Source: Terribacillus halophilus (GTDB lineage Bacteria > Bacillota > Bacilli > Bacillales > Amphibacillaceae). From it: a DNA stretch of 54,223 nucleotides. The stretch is taken from NCBI RefSeq assembly GCF_900101385.1, contig NZ_FMZB01000016.1, positions 1-54,223 of the forward strand. Reading direction: 5' to 3'. A model generated the notes under the pieces. The model searched no databases, was not told the origin of the DNA, and was given only the letters and a program-made list of their open reading frames with translations. A program made the translations under genes and the position numbers. Shown in pieces: positions 15,566 to 24,504 of this stretch (position 1 is the first letter of the stretch; every line of letters starts with the position of its first letter).

Positions 15566-17286
15566 TGGGCAGAAATTTAATGGCGTACAAAGGAATAAAA
15601 ACGGTGCTGCTAGGGCTCTCCGCATTGACGCTTATGCAAGCTGTGGCCATTATCTTTCAGGCGAAATGGCTGGCGGAGGCCATCACGCACCTATTCCATG
15701 GCGAAAGTTTTACTTCACAAATACCACTTATAGGCTGCTTTATAGCAGCCTTTCTTGCTAGACAGCTTTTGCAGCTCATCATTAAAAAAATATGTTTCCG
15801 CTTCGCAGAAGCAACTGTCGAGGATATGCGAAAAGCATTTTTGGAAAGTGTATTCAAGCTGGGTCCACGATACACCAGACAGCAAGGAACCGGCAATCTG
15901 GTTACCTTTTTACTGGAGGGAGCAGGTAAGCTGCGGGACTATCTGGAGCTGTTTTTGCCGAAGCTTGTTTCCAATATGATCACGCCATGGCTGGTACTGA
16001 TTTATATTTGGATGCACGATGATATCTCTGCAGTTATCTTGTTGGTTACCATTCCAATATTGATTGCTTTCATGATTCTGCTGGGATTGGCTGCACAGAA
16101 GAAAATGGACAGTCAGTGGAAAGCATACCGTATGCTTTCCAATCACTTTGTTGATTCGCTAAGAGGATTGGAAACGTTGAAATTCCTCGGTCGGAGCAAG
16201 GAGCATGGTGAGACAATTGAAAAAGTGAGCGGGCAATATCGCAAATCTACCTTAGGTACATTGCGGATTGCGTTCCTTTCCTCGTTTGCGCTGGACCTCT
16301 TCACGCAGCTTGCGATTGCTTTTGTAGCTGTAACACTCGGTCTGCGGTTGATTGATGGCACACTTCTGCTTGAACCTGCTTTGATGATCCTGCTGTTGGC
16401 ACCGGAATATTTCCTCCCGATCCGTGAGGTGGGGAATGATTATCATGCGACGCTCGATGGGAAGGATGCTGGGGACCAAATGCTTGCTGTCATCAAGCTG
16501 GCTGATGAAAAGCACAAGGGCAATGAAGCGGGTACCTGGACAGAAAATAGTGAACTTGTCTTAAACGATGTGATGGTTACGTACGACAATAATCACCCTG
16601 CGCTTTCAGATATAGAGCTGAAAATCAAAGGGAACCAGAAAATAGGATTGATCGGAGCAAGCGGTGCAGGGAAATCGACTTTCATTGACCTGCTCAGTGG
16701 TTTTATTGATCCTGTTTCAGGTCAAATGGAATTGGACGGGAAGCCTGTGGATTTCACAGCTGAAGCGTGGCAGAAACAGACTGCATACATTCCGCAGCAT
16801 CCATTCATATTCCAAGGCAGCATCAAGGACAATGTAAGATTTTATGCGCCGGAAGCATCAGATGATCGAGTAGAAGAAGCGATTGATTATGCAGGTCTCA
16901 GAGAAGTTGTCGATAACCTGCCTGAAGGATCCGACACCTTGATTGGAGAAGGAGCCCGCAGCTTAAGCGGCGGTCAGGCGCAGCGTGTTGTGTTGGCGCG
17001 GGCATTCTTGAGTGACCGTTCGATTGTGCTGCTGGATGAACCGACAGCGCAGCTTGATATTGAAACAGAATATGAATTGAAAGAAGTAATCGAGGAGCTT
17101 GCTGCAAATAAATTGTTGTTCTTCGCATCTCATCGACTTCATTGGATGCAGGAAATGGATCTTATTGTTGTCATGGATAACGGCAGAATTGCAGAGTGTG
17201 GCACGCATGAACAATTAATGGCAAACGATGGCTTATATGTCCGTTTGCTGGAAGCACAAATGGGGGATAATCATGAAGCATCGTGA
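15565..17286 (+). CDS. cydD: Thiol reductant ABC exporter, subunit CydD
   Basis: A 573-residue half-transporter: six membrane helices (residues 1-310) followed by an ABC ATPase with Walker A GASGAGKST (364-372), signature LSGGQAQR (about 467-474) and Walker B IVLLDEPT. With CydC it exports cysteine/glutathione-type thiols needed to assemble cytochrome bd. In B. subtilis naming this first subunit is called CydC. The start overlaps the cydB stop (ATG 15565); a second ATG at 15580 is possible. Its end overlaps the next gene by 14 bases. Confidence 0.92.
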   Translation: MGRNLMAYKGIKTVLLGLSALTLMQAVAIIFQAKWLAEAITHLFHGESFTSQIPLIGCFIAAFLARQLLQLIIKKICFRFAEATVEDMRKAFLESVFKLGPRYTRQQGTGNLVTFLLEGAGKLRDYLELFLPKLVSNMITPWLVLIYIWMHDDISAVILLVTIPILIAFMILLGLAAQKKMDSQWKAYRMLSNHFVDSLRGLETLKFLGRSKEHGETIEKVSGQYRKSTLGTLRIAFLSSFALDLFTQLAIAFVAVTLGLRLIDGTLLLEPALMILLLAPEYFLPIREVGNDYHATLDGKDAGDQMLAVIKLADEKHKGNEAGTWTENSELVLNDVMVTYDNNHPALSDIELKIKGNQKIGLIGASGAGKSTFIDLLSGFIDPVSGQMELDGKPVDFTAEAWQKQTAYIPQHPFIFQGSIKDNVRFYAPEASDDRVEEAIDYAGLREVVDNLPEGSDTLIGEGARSLSGGQAQRVVLARAFLSDRSIVLLDEPTAQLDIETEYELKEVIEELAANKLLFFASHRLHWMQEMDLIVVMDNGRIAECGTHEQLMANDGLYVRLLEAQMGDNHEAS

Positions 17287-19006
17287 CTGGATCATGCCAT
17301 ATGTTAAACAATATAAATATCGCATGCTGACCATTCTGCTGCTTAGTATGCTGACGGTAGGATCAGCTGCGGCATTGATGTTCACATCTGGCTTTTTGAT
17401 TTCTAAATCTTCACTTCGTCCTGAGAATATCCTGCTCGTGTACGTTCCGATTGTCCTTGTCCGGGCATTCGGGCTTGGGCGCTCGGTATTCCGCTATTCC
17501 GAACGACTGGTGAGTCATGATTTCATTCTCCGTGTGCTGGCAAAGATGCGGACCAGGCTTTATCATCTAGTTGAGCCGAAAGCAGCAACGAGCAAGTCGA
17601 TGAAAACCGGAGAGGTGCTCGGTATATTGGCAGAGGATATTGAAAGTCTGCAGGATTTGTACTTGCGTACAATTCTGCCTACTGCATCTGCTGTTCTTTT
17701 ATATGTGATCAGTATTTGTGCACTTGGTTACTTCAGTGTTGGATTTGCCTTGCTCATGGCGATTTACTTCTTTGTGCTGGTTGTCGTTATGCCGATCTTC
17801 TCGCTTCTGCACATGCGTGCAGCCAATCAGGCTTACAAGAAGGATAAAGATCAGCTTTATCAATATGTGACAGATGGTTTCCTTGGTATCCATGACTGGC
17901 TGCTGAGCGGACAAAAACAGCATTTCTTCAGTCGCTTCTTCCAGCGTCAGGAAACACAGGACAAAGCTGATAAACGGTCGAAGAACTGGTCCTATTATCG
18001 GGAATTCATCGGACAGATTGTTGTTGCAGCCATGCTTGTCACAATGCTTGCTTTTGGAGCAAGTCTGTTTACGGATGATAGAATAGCGGATGTCTTCATT
18101 GCTGCTTTTGTGCTTGTCATCATTCCATTATCAGAAGCGATTTTACCCGTTTCAAATGCAGTGGAAAAATATCCTCGGTATGAGGAATCACTCAATCGGG
18201 TCACCGAGCTGGAATCAGATCAGGAAACAGCTGTAGAGGCTGTATCCTATCAAGGCTCGTTTGAGAATGCTCAGTTGACGATGGATAGAGTGGGTTTTGG
18301 GTATGAGGAACAGGATAGTGTCATCAAGAACTTATCACTCGAACTGACGCAAGGTAAGAAGATTGCCATTATCGGAAAGAGTGGTGCGGGTAAATCTACC
18401 CTGCTCAAGCTTCTGCAAGGGATGCTTGTGCCGGATTCCGGATCTGTACGAATCAATGGATATGAAGCATCTTCCATTCGCCCTTATATGACAAAGCTTG
18501 TCTCTGTATTGAATCAAAATCCATATCTTTTCTATACAAGTGTCGCCAATAACCTGCTTTTGGCAAATGAAACAGCAACGGAAGCACAAGTGAAAGCTGT
18601 TATGAAACAAGTCAAACTGCATGATTTAGTAGCCAGTCAGCCTGAAGGGTATCAGACATCCATGCAGGAAACCGGGCAGCGATTTTCTGGCGGCGAACGT
18701 CAGCGTATTGCGCTGGCGCGGGTGCTGCTCCAGGATACGCCGATTGTCATGCTGGATGAGCCGACTGTAGGGCTTGATCCAATCACGGAACGTGAATTGC
18801 TGGATACGATTTTTAATAGTTTGACCGGCAAATCCTTACTGTGGGTGACACACCATCTAGTCGGAATGGAACAGATGGATGAGATTATTTTCCTGGAAGA
18901 AGGAAAAATCAAAATGCGCGGAACGCATGCACAATTGCTGCAGGAATCCTTGCATTATCGAAGATTATACGAGCTGGACCGTCCTGCGGTACTCCAGCAT
19001 GTTTGA
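17273..19006 (+). CDS. cydC: Thiol reductant ABC exporter, subunit CydC
   Basis: A 577-residue half-transporter, the partner of CydD. Membrane part residues 1-320 with VLVRAFGLGRSVFRYSERLVSHD (about 62-84), typical of CydC; ATPase part with Walker A GKSGAGKST, signature FSGGERQR and Walker B IVMLDEPT. ATG 17273 after GGGGGATAATC is used; an upstream frame opening at 17228 has no ribosome binding site. A strong terminator overlaps the stop codon. Confidence 0.92.
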   Translation: MKHRDWIMPYVKQYKYRMLTILLLSMLTVGSAAALMFTSGFLISKSSLRPENILLVYVPIVLVRAFGLGRSVFRYSERLVSHDFILRVLAKMRTRLYHLVEPKAATSKSMKTGEVLGILAEDIESLQDLYLRTILPTASAVLLYVISICALGYFSVGFALLMAIYFFVLVVVMPIFSLLHMRAANQAYKKDKDQLYQYVTDGFLGIHDWLLSGQKQHFFSRFFQRQETQDKADKRSKNWSYYREFIGQIVVAAMLVTMLAFGASLFTDDRIADVFIAAFVLVIIPLSEAILPVSNAVEKYPRYEESLNRVTELESDQETAVEAVSYQGSFENAQLTMDRVGFGYEEQDSVIKNLSLELTQGKKIAIIGKSGAGKSTLLKLLQGMLVPDSGSVRINGYEASSIRPYMTKLVSVLNQNPYLFYTSVANNLLLANETATEAQVKAVMKQVKLHDLVASQPEGYQTSMQETGQRFSGGERQRIALARVLLQDTPIVMLDEPTVGLDPITERELLDTIFNSLTGKSLLWVTHHLVGMEQMDEIIFLEEGKIKMRGTHAQLLQESLHYRRLYELDRPAVLQHV

Positions 19007-19036
19007 TCCAAAGCGTAAACGCTTTGGATTTTTTTA
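19006..19036 (+). terminator. Terminator of cydABCD
   Basis: ATCCAAAGCG (19006-19015) pairs perfectly with CGCTTTGGAT (19020-19029) around TAAA, followed by seven T. Confidence 0.92.
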
Positions 19037-19037
19037 T

Positions 19038-19067
19038 GCATAAGATGCCATTCAGTCCGTCATACTA
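19038..19067 (+). promoter_or_regulatory. SigG-like forespore promoter of glcU-gdh
   Basis: GCATA (19038-19042), an 18-base spacer and CATACTA (19061-19067) match the forespore SigG pattern. The first gene starts 32 bases later. In B. subtilis glcU-gdh is expressed in the forespore, which supports the call. Confidence 0.65.
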
Positions 19068-19098
19068 CGGTTAAGCATAATTGAAATGGAGTGACGTG

Positions 19099-19959
19099 AT
19101 GGACATCCTTCTTGCCGTCCTGCCTGCCTTGTTTTGGGGCAGTATCGTATTATTCAATGTCAAGCTTGGCGGAAGCCCTTATCATCAGATTCTCGGTACG
19201 ACGATTGGAGCACTGCTGCTTTCCATCGTTTTGTATTTCTTCGTTCGCCCGGAATTGACGGGATTCATCTTTTTAATTGGATTCATATCTGGGTTGTTCT
19301 GGTCGCTTGGCCAAACCTTCCAGCTGAAAAGCATCCATGCGATCGGTGTTTCCAGGACAATGCCGATTTCGACAGGCGCCCAGCTTGTTTCCACATCATT
19401 GTTTGGCGTGATTGTATTTGGAGAATGGAATACAACCCGTTCTGTTATTCTCGGAATCCTGGCGTTATTGTTGATCATCGTTGGGGCAATACTTACTTCA
19501 AGGCGCGCCAAGGGAGAGCAAGAGGACGAGGGGAGTCGGGGGGCTTTCCGTAAAGGGCTGGTATTCATTGCCATCTCGACTGTCGGCTATCTTGTATATG
19601 TTGTCATCGCCAGGCTGTTTGGAGTGGATGGCTGGACTGCTTTATTCCCGCAAGCTGTCGGCATGGTGGCAGGCGGAATCATATTGACGGTGAAATACAA
19701 GCCGTATGATTTGTACACAGTGAAGAATATAATCCCTGGTCTGATATGGGCTACAGGGAATATGTTCCTGTTCATTTCGCAGCCTCGTGTCGGGGTCGCA
19801 ACAAGTTTTTCCTTATCCCAGATGGGCATCATCATTTCCACACTGGGCGGTATCTTCATCTTAGGTGAGAAGAAAACAAGGGGACAGCTAATCAGTATCA
19901 GTATCGGGATTGTCCTGATCGTTGTTGCTGGGTTCCTCTTAGGTTATACAAAATCATGA
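19099..19959 (+). CDS. glcU: Glucose uptake protein, GRP transporter family
   Basis: A 286-residue protein with ten predicted membrane segments, a PTS-independent glucose/proton symporter of the GlcU type. ILLAVLPALFWGSIVLFNVKLGG at the start and MPISTGAQLVSTSLFGVIVFGEW (about 95-117) are family features. ATG 19099 follows GGAGTGACGT; the frame opens earlier at a TTG (19081) without ribosome binding site. It lies 16 bases before gdh; together they import glucose and oxidise it in the spore. Confidence 0.9.
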   Translation: MDILLAVLPALFWGSIVLFNVKLGGSPYHQILGTTIGALLLSIVLYFFVRPELTGFIFLIGFISGLFWSLGQTFQLKSIHAIGVSRTMPISTGAQLVSTSLFGVIVFGEWNTTRSVILGILALLLIIVGAILTSRRAKGEQEDEGSRGAFRKGLVFIAISTVGYLVYVVIARLFGVDGWTALFPQAVGMVAGGIILTVKYKPYDLYTVKNIIPGLIWATGNMFLFISQPRVGVATSFSLSQMGIIISTLGGIFILGEKKTRGQLISISIGIVLIVVAGFLLGYTKS

Positions 19960-19963
19960 ATGA

Positions 19964-20761
<798 letters not shown>

Positions 20762-20796
20762 AAAAGAAGACAATGCCCGCGGGCATTGTCTTTTTA
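20762..20796. terminator. Bidirectional terminator between gdh and the convergent SDR gene
   Basis: AAGACAATGCCCG (20767-20779) pairs perfectly with CGGGCATTGTCTT (20780-20792); T-run on the plus side and A-run on the minus side serve both convergent units. Confidence 0.9.
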
Positions 20797-21534
20797 ATGT
20801 TCATACATCATTTTCCTGGTCATGCCGCCATCTACTACAAGATTTTCGCCGTTGATGAAATTATTCTCCGCTGATGTAAGGAATAGACACGCTCTTGCAA
20901 TATCAGATGGTGTCCCGACCCGCTTGGATGGATGCTGATCATGATCGACAGGACGGAGGCTGTCATATTCCTTTGTTTCGATCCAGCCGGGGCTGATGCT
21001 GTTCACAGTGATGTAGTCATTCTGCAAGGACATTGCCAGTGCATGCGTGAGGGCTGTGATGCCGCCTTTGGTTGCAGCATAAGCCTCGGTGTCCGGCTCT
21101 GACATCGTTGCACGAGTCGAGGCGATATTAACGATCGAGCCGCCTTTTCCGCTATCTTTCATATATGTTGCTGCTTCCCTGCTTGCCAGGAAGGTACCGC
21201 GCAAATTGGTATTAATGATAGAGTCCCATTCCTCGACCGATAGCTCAAACATATTTTTAAATGCACTGATACCAGCATTATTGATCAGGATATCAATTTG
21301 ACCGAAATGGTCGAAGGCTTGCTTCATGAGTTGTCTCACTTCTTTATGAAGCCGTATATCTGCTTGGAGGGCAAGTCCCTCACCCGCCATTTCCTGAACA
21401 GTCTGTTCGACAGCAGCTTGTTCCAAGTCAATTGCAGCCACTTTTGCACCTGCATGGGAATACGCAAGGGCAACAGCCTTTCCGATTCCATTTCCGGCGC
21501 CGGTTACAACCACGACTTTTTCTGTGAAATCCAT
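20794..21534 (-). CDS. Short-chain dehydrogenase/reductase (glucose 1-dehydrogenase-like)
   Basis: A 246-residue SDR. TGAGNGIG (about residues 12-19) is the NAD(P) loop, NNAGIS the structural motif, and Ser ... YAATKGG the catalytic centre. The tail is VVDGGMTRKMMYEH, seen in a Bacillaceae subfamily of unknown substrate. Two starts are possible: ATG 21543 overlaps the stop of the upstream phosphoesterase gene (ATGA), while ATG 21534 has AGAAAGG nine bases upstream; the second is listed. The two genes are translationally coupled. Confidence 0.85.
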   Translation of the reverse strand: MDFTEKVVVVTGAGNGIGKAVALAYSHAGAKVAAIDLEQAAVEQTVQEMAGEGLALQADIRLHKEVRQLMKQAFDHFGQIDILINNAGISAFKNMFELSVEEWDSIINTNLRGTFLASREAATYMKDSGKGGSIVNIASTRATMSEPDTEAYAATKGGITALTHALAMSLQNDYITVNSISPGWIETKEYDSLRPVDHDQHPSKRVGTPSDIARACLFLTSAENNFINGENLVVDGGMTRKMMYEH

Positions 21535-21539
21535 TTTTT

Positions 21540-22046
21540 TCATCCTTTCTTATCTCTATAGAAAATATGCCCAAGGGACCATATACCATCTTTTTCCACA
21601 ATGAGCTCTCCGAACGAGAATTGCGCCTGTCGCCGTTTATCCGTTGGAGATCCTGGATTGAACACGACAAGATCCGATTCTTTCTTATGAACAGGGATAT
21701 GGGAATGTCCATAAATCAGCAGATCGATTGCTTCCTTGTCAAATTCCGCTCTCGCCCGCTGTTCAGTCGTTTTTCCTTTTCCATGTCCATGAGTCAGACC
21801 GATTTTGAGACCATGAAAATTCAGCAGCTGCTTTTTAGGCAATTTATCAATCAATTCAGGGCTGTCTATGTTTCCAGAAACAGCTGTAACGGGGGCGAAA
21901 GAGGCAAGTGAATCCAAAACACGGGTGTCCTGGAAATCTCCTGCATGGATGATGTGGTCAGTCTGTTCCAGATAAGGAAGCAATGCTGCCGGCCATGACT
22001 TTGCCATACGAGGCATATGGGTATCTGCCAAGATGGTGATCCGCAT
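21540..22046 (-). CDS. Metallophosphoesterase, YfcE/MJ0936 family
   Basis: A 168-residue phosphodiesterase with the complete metal site in order: LADTH (D8, H10), HAGDFQ, SGNID, THGH and GHSHIP. Such short proteins hydrolyse phosphodiesters with manganese; physiological substrates are mostly unknown. AGGAGGAG precedes ATG 22046. It is first in a two-gene unit with the SDR. Confidence 0.88.
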   Translation of the reverse strand: MRITILADTHMPRMAKSWPAALLPYLEQTDHIIHAGDFQDTRVLDSLASFAPVTAVSGNIDSPELIDKLPKKQLLNFHGLKIGLTHGHGKGKTTEQRARAEFDKEAIDLLIYGHSHIPVHKKESDLVVFNPGSPTDKRRQAQFSFGELIVEKDGIWSLGHIFYRDKKG

Positions 22047-22099
22047 CGAATTCTCCTCCTAACACTGTCATAATACCCAAAAGCACGTTTCACCAATCA

Positions 22100-22132
22100 T
22101 AAAAAACCGCTCACCCTGAATGGGAGAGCGGT
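22100..22132 (-). terminator. Terminator of the murA paralogue
   Basis: On the minus strand ACCGCTC (22132-22126) pairs with GAGCGGT (22112-22106), followed by six T. Confidence 0.85.
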
Positions 22133-22137
22133 CCAGG

Positions 22138-23418
22138 TCAATGCTGTACCTGATGTTCGGGCTGATGCAGGGTGATATCGGCACCAAGCTGTGTGAACAG
22201 CCCGACGATATCTTCGTACCCGCGTTGTATGTGTTTGACATCTGTGATCTTGGTCATCCCATCGGCAGCGAGACCTGCGAGTATCAAGGAAGTACCCGCG
22301 CGCACGTCATGTGCCTTTACCGTTGCGCCTTTCAGTTTGGCTCCGCCATTGATGACAATCTGATGCTCGACTACGTGAATGTCTGCGCCAAGTTTTTTCA
22401 GTTCCCCAACGTGCCCATTACGGTTTGGATACACTTTATCTAGAATCGTACTAGGACCAGCAGCCAAAGTCAGCAATGTGGTCAGCGGCTGCTGAAGATC
22501 GGTGGCGAGTTCAGGATACATGCCAGTCTGGATGCGTGTACCTTGCAGTGCAGTGCCGGAAGCTGTCATCGAGTCATCGTCTTCTGTGATTGTCATACCA
22601 AGCTCAATCAACTTGTTTGTGCAGCTTGCCAAGTGCTCAGGAATGACGTTTTTAACCGTGATACGTCCGTTTGTCACACCTGCAGCCATCAAAAATGCTC
22701 CAGCAATCAAACGGTCCGGGATTACCGTATGCTCGATTCCGCCATGGAGGGATTCTACACCGTCAATGGTAATTTTCTCCGTGCCGGCGCCTTTGATTTT
22801 TGCTCCCATCAAATTCAGGAGATTAGCTAAGTCCACGACTTCCGGATCTTTGGCAGCATTATGCAGAGTTGTCCGCCCTTCAGCTTTGACCGCAGCCAGC
22901 ATAGCATTGATCGTAGCGCCGGATGTGATGACATCGAACGTGATCTCTGCGCCTGTGAGTTTCTCACAAGTGACTTCATAATATTGCTGCTTGAACTCGA
23001 ATGCCGCACCAAGTGCGGAAAGTGCCTTCACATGCTGATCGATTGGGCGCGAACCAAAATCATCTCCGCCTGGATAACCGATTTGGACGGTTTTGACCTT
23101 ATGCAGCAAAGCTCCGACAAAATAATATGAAGCTCGGAAATCTGACGTTTTTGCCAAATCGAGTTTTCCGGATGTAATATGCCTTCCGGTCAGCTCATAT
23201 GTGTTTTTTTCTATTTCCTTCATATTCAAACCGATATCCTCGGCAATGTCTTTTATCAATAAAATATCCCGTATAGCGGGAATATCATGTAATGTAATTA
23301 TCTCATCTGTCAAACAGCCTGCTGCTACCAGTGCAAGTGCACTGTTCTTGGCACCAGGTATTGTGACTTCCCCAGTCAGCGGGCCGCTTTTTCTGACTTC
23401 AAACCATGCATTGTCCAC
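22138..23418 (-). CDS. murA: UDP-GlcNAc 1-carboxyvinyltransferase paralogue, active-site Cys replaced by Asp
   Basis: A 426-residue EPSP-synthase-fold enzyme of the MurA family, which transfers enolpyruvate from PEP to UDP-GlcNAc. PGAKNSAL (catalytic Lys24), SGATINAMLAAV, IPDRLIAGAFLMAAG (the Asp equivalent to E. coli D305) and IQRGYEDIVG (Arg) are kept. The loop that normally reads PGGC-x-x-G-x-RP-x-D is PGGDDFGSRPIDQH here, so the catalytic Cys (E. coli C115) is Asp119. Asp at this place keeps activity and gives fosfomycin resistance in known MurA proteins such as those of mycobacteria and Chlamydia. AAGGAGCG precedes the start. It is probably a second or third MurA of this organism. Confidence 0.88.
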   Translation of the reverse strand: MDNAWFEVRKSGPLTGEVTIPGAKNSALALVAAGCLTDEIITLHDIPAIRDILLIKDIAEDIGLNMKEIEKNTYELTGRHITSGKLDLAKTSDFRASYYFVGALLHKVKTVQIGYPGGDDFGSRPIDQHVKALSALGAAFEFKQQYYEVTCEKLTGAEITFDVITSGATINAMLAAVKAEGRTTLHNAAKDPEVVDLANLLNLMGAKIKGAGTEKITIDGVESLHGGIEHTVIPDRLIAGAFLMAAGVTNGRITVKNVIPEHLASCTNKLIELGMTITEDDDSMTASGTALQGTRIQTGMYPELATDLQQPLTTLLTLAAGPSTILDKVYPNRNGHVGELKKLGADIHVVEHQIVINGGAKLKGATVKAHDVRAGTSLILAGLAADGMTKITDVKHIQRGYEDIVGLFTQLGADITLHQPEHQVQH

Positions 23419-23435
23419 TCTATTACGCTCCTTGT

Positions 23436-23516
23436 CTAATTTCCAGCTCTGAAAGTCAGAAGCAAAAAGACCCGAAGATCAGGAAAACATTCCTGGGCTT
23501 CTTCGTAATCCAACAT
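23436..23516 (-). CDS. Possible leader peptide (26 codons) before murA, overlapping a hairpin
   Basis: ATG at 23516 with GAAGAGGG eight bases upstream opens a 26-codon frame (starts MLDYEEAQECF) ending 17 bases before murA. Inside it a hairpin forms: CGAAGA (23473-23478) with TCTTCG (23500-23505) plus CAGGAA (23480-23485) with TTCCTG (23490-23495). On the minus strand TTTTT follows four bases later. Such a layout is what a translation-coupled attenuator looks like, but the stem is interrupted. It could equally be chance or a small protein gene. Confidence 0.3.
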   Translation of the reverse strand: MLDYEEAQECFPDLRVFLLLTFRAGN

Positions 23517-23736
23517 TTCTGAACCCTCTTCAGCGCTTTTTATCTGCTCTCATATGCACATAAAATTCATTTTACCATTAATCAGCCAAGAAGTAGATAG
23601 GGAATAAGTATTCCTATATGCAGTTTTTACCTTTATCTTCGAACCTCTCCGTGCAGAGCTTCATATACTAGCGGTAACGGACTTTTATGCTACAATGAAA
23701 CAGACTGGACTATACCGAGGGAAAGGCAGGCTCATC

Positions 23737-24378
23737 ATGAAAGGAAAAAAAGTTGTCAAGAGCATGGCTATCGGGCTGCTTGTACTTTTTCTGTTTTGGT
23801 TTGTCCGGGAACATATCAACCTCTCACCTGAGGAAATTCAAGGATGGATAGTTTCTTTCGGGATCATTTCCCCGTTAATTTATATGGGAATATATACAAT
23901 TAAACCCGTCATCTTTTTCCCGTCCTCTGTATTATCGATTGCCGGCGGTTTGGCCTTTGGCTTTATCAAGGGAACAATCTTCATTTTGATTGGTTCCGCT
24001 GGTGCTGCAATCGTCGCATATTTTCTTGCGCACTTCTTTTCCGAACGATTCGGGGATAAGGATTTAGGTGAACGAGTGGAGAAAATCAAGCAGAAATTGC
24101 ATGATGAAGGATTCTTCTATGTATTGGTCATGCGTGTACTGCCGGTTTTCAATTATGATCTGGTCAGTTATGTTGCCGGTCTGACAAATGTTAAATTCAA
24201 GCAATATATGGCCGCCAGTATAGTGGGCGTGCTCCCGGGAACGATGACTTATGCATTGGTTGGGTCAAGTATCGTATCCTTTAATTATATGTATCTCGCT
24301 ATTATTCTATTGATTATATTGATTTGTGCTTTGATCGGTTTCTGGAAACGAGACAAGATCAAGGAAATACTGACATAA
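23737..24378 (+). CDS. TVP38/TMEM64 (VTT/DedA superfamily) membrane protein
   Basis: A 213-residue protein with about five membrane segments. FFPSSVLSIAGGLAFGFIKG (about residues 68-87) and the later MRVLPVFNYDLVSYVAGLTNVKFKQY with the conserved Arg-x-x-P pattern are typical of the TVP38 family; VLPGTMTYALVG follows. Related DedA proteins act as lipid carriers or membrane-potential factors. ATG 23737 with GAAAGGCAGG upstream is preferred to 23695. An extended -10 (TGCTACAAT, ending 23696) may be its promoter. Confidence 0.85.
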   Translation: MKGKKVVKSMAIGLLVLFLFWFVREHINLSPEEIQGWIVSFGIISPLIYMGIYTIKPVIFFPSSVLSIAGGLAFGFIKGTIFILIGSAGAAIVAYFLAHFFSERFGDKDLGERVEKIKQKLHDEGFFYVLVMRVLPVFNYDLVSYVAGLTNVKFKQYMAASIVGVLPGTMTYALVGSSIVSFNYMYLAIILLIILICALIGFWKRDKIKEILT

Positions 24379-24402
24379 GGCAGCTGAGGCTGTCTTTTTT
24401 TT
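24377..24402 (+). terminator. Terminator of the TVP38-family gene
   Basis: AAGGCAGC (24377-24384) pairs with GCTGTCTT (24389-24396; one G-U) around TGAG, with eight T behind. Confidence 0.85.
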
Positions 24403-24456
24403 GCTTCAAACGGAGAAGGAGCGTCAATTTTTGAAAGAATACAAGCTTTCGAGGGG

Positions 24457-24502
24457 AAAAAGACCAAAAGGCGAAGGATTGACCTCTGCCTCTTGGTCTT
24501 TT
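24457..24502 (-). terminator. Terminator of dat
   Basis: On the minus strand AAAAGACCAA (24502-24493) pairs with TTGGTCTTTT (24466-24457), with further inner pairing, and ends in a T-run. The AT-rich ends could also serve the plus strand. Confidence 0.75.
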
Positions 24503-24504
24503 GT

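Noticed and set aside
19011-19024. cre-like AAGCGTAAACGCTT behind cydC
   Set aside because: It is part of the perfect terminator stem, and does not fit the cre spacing.
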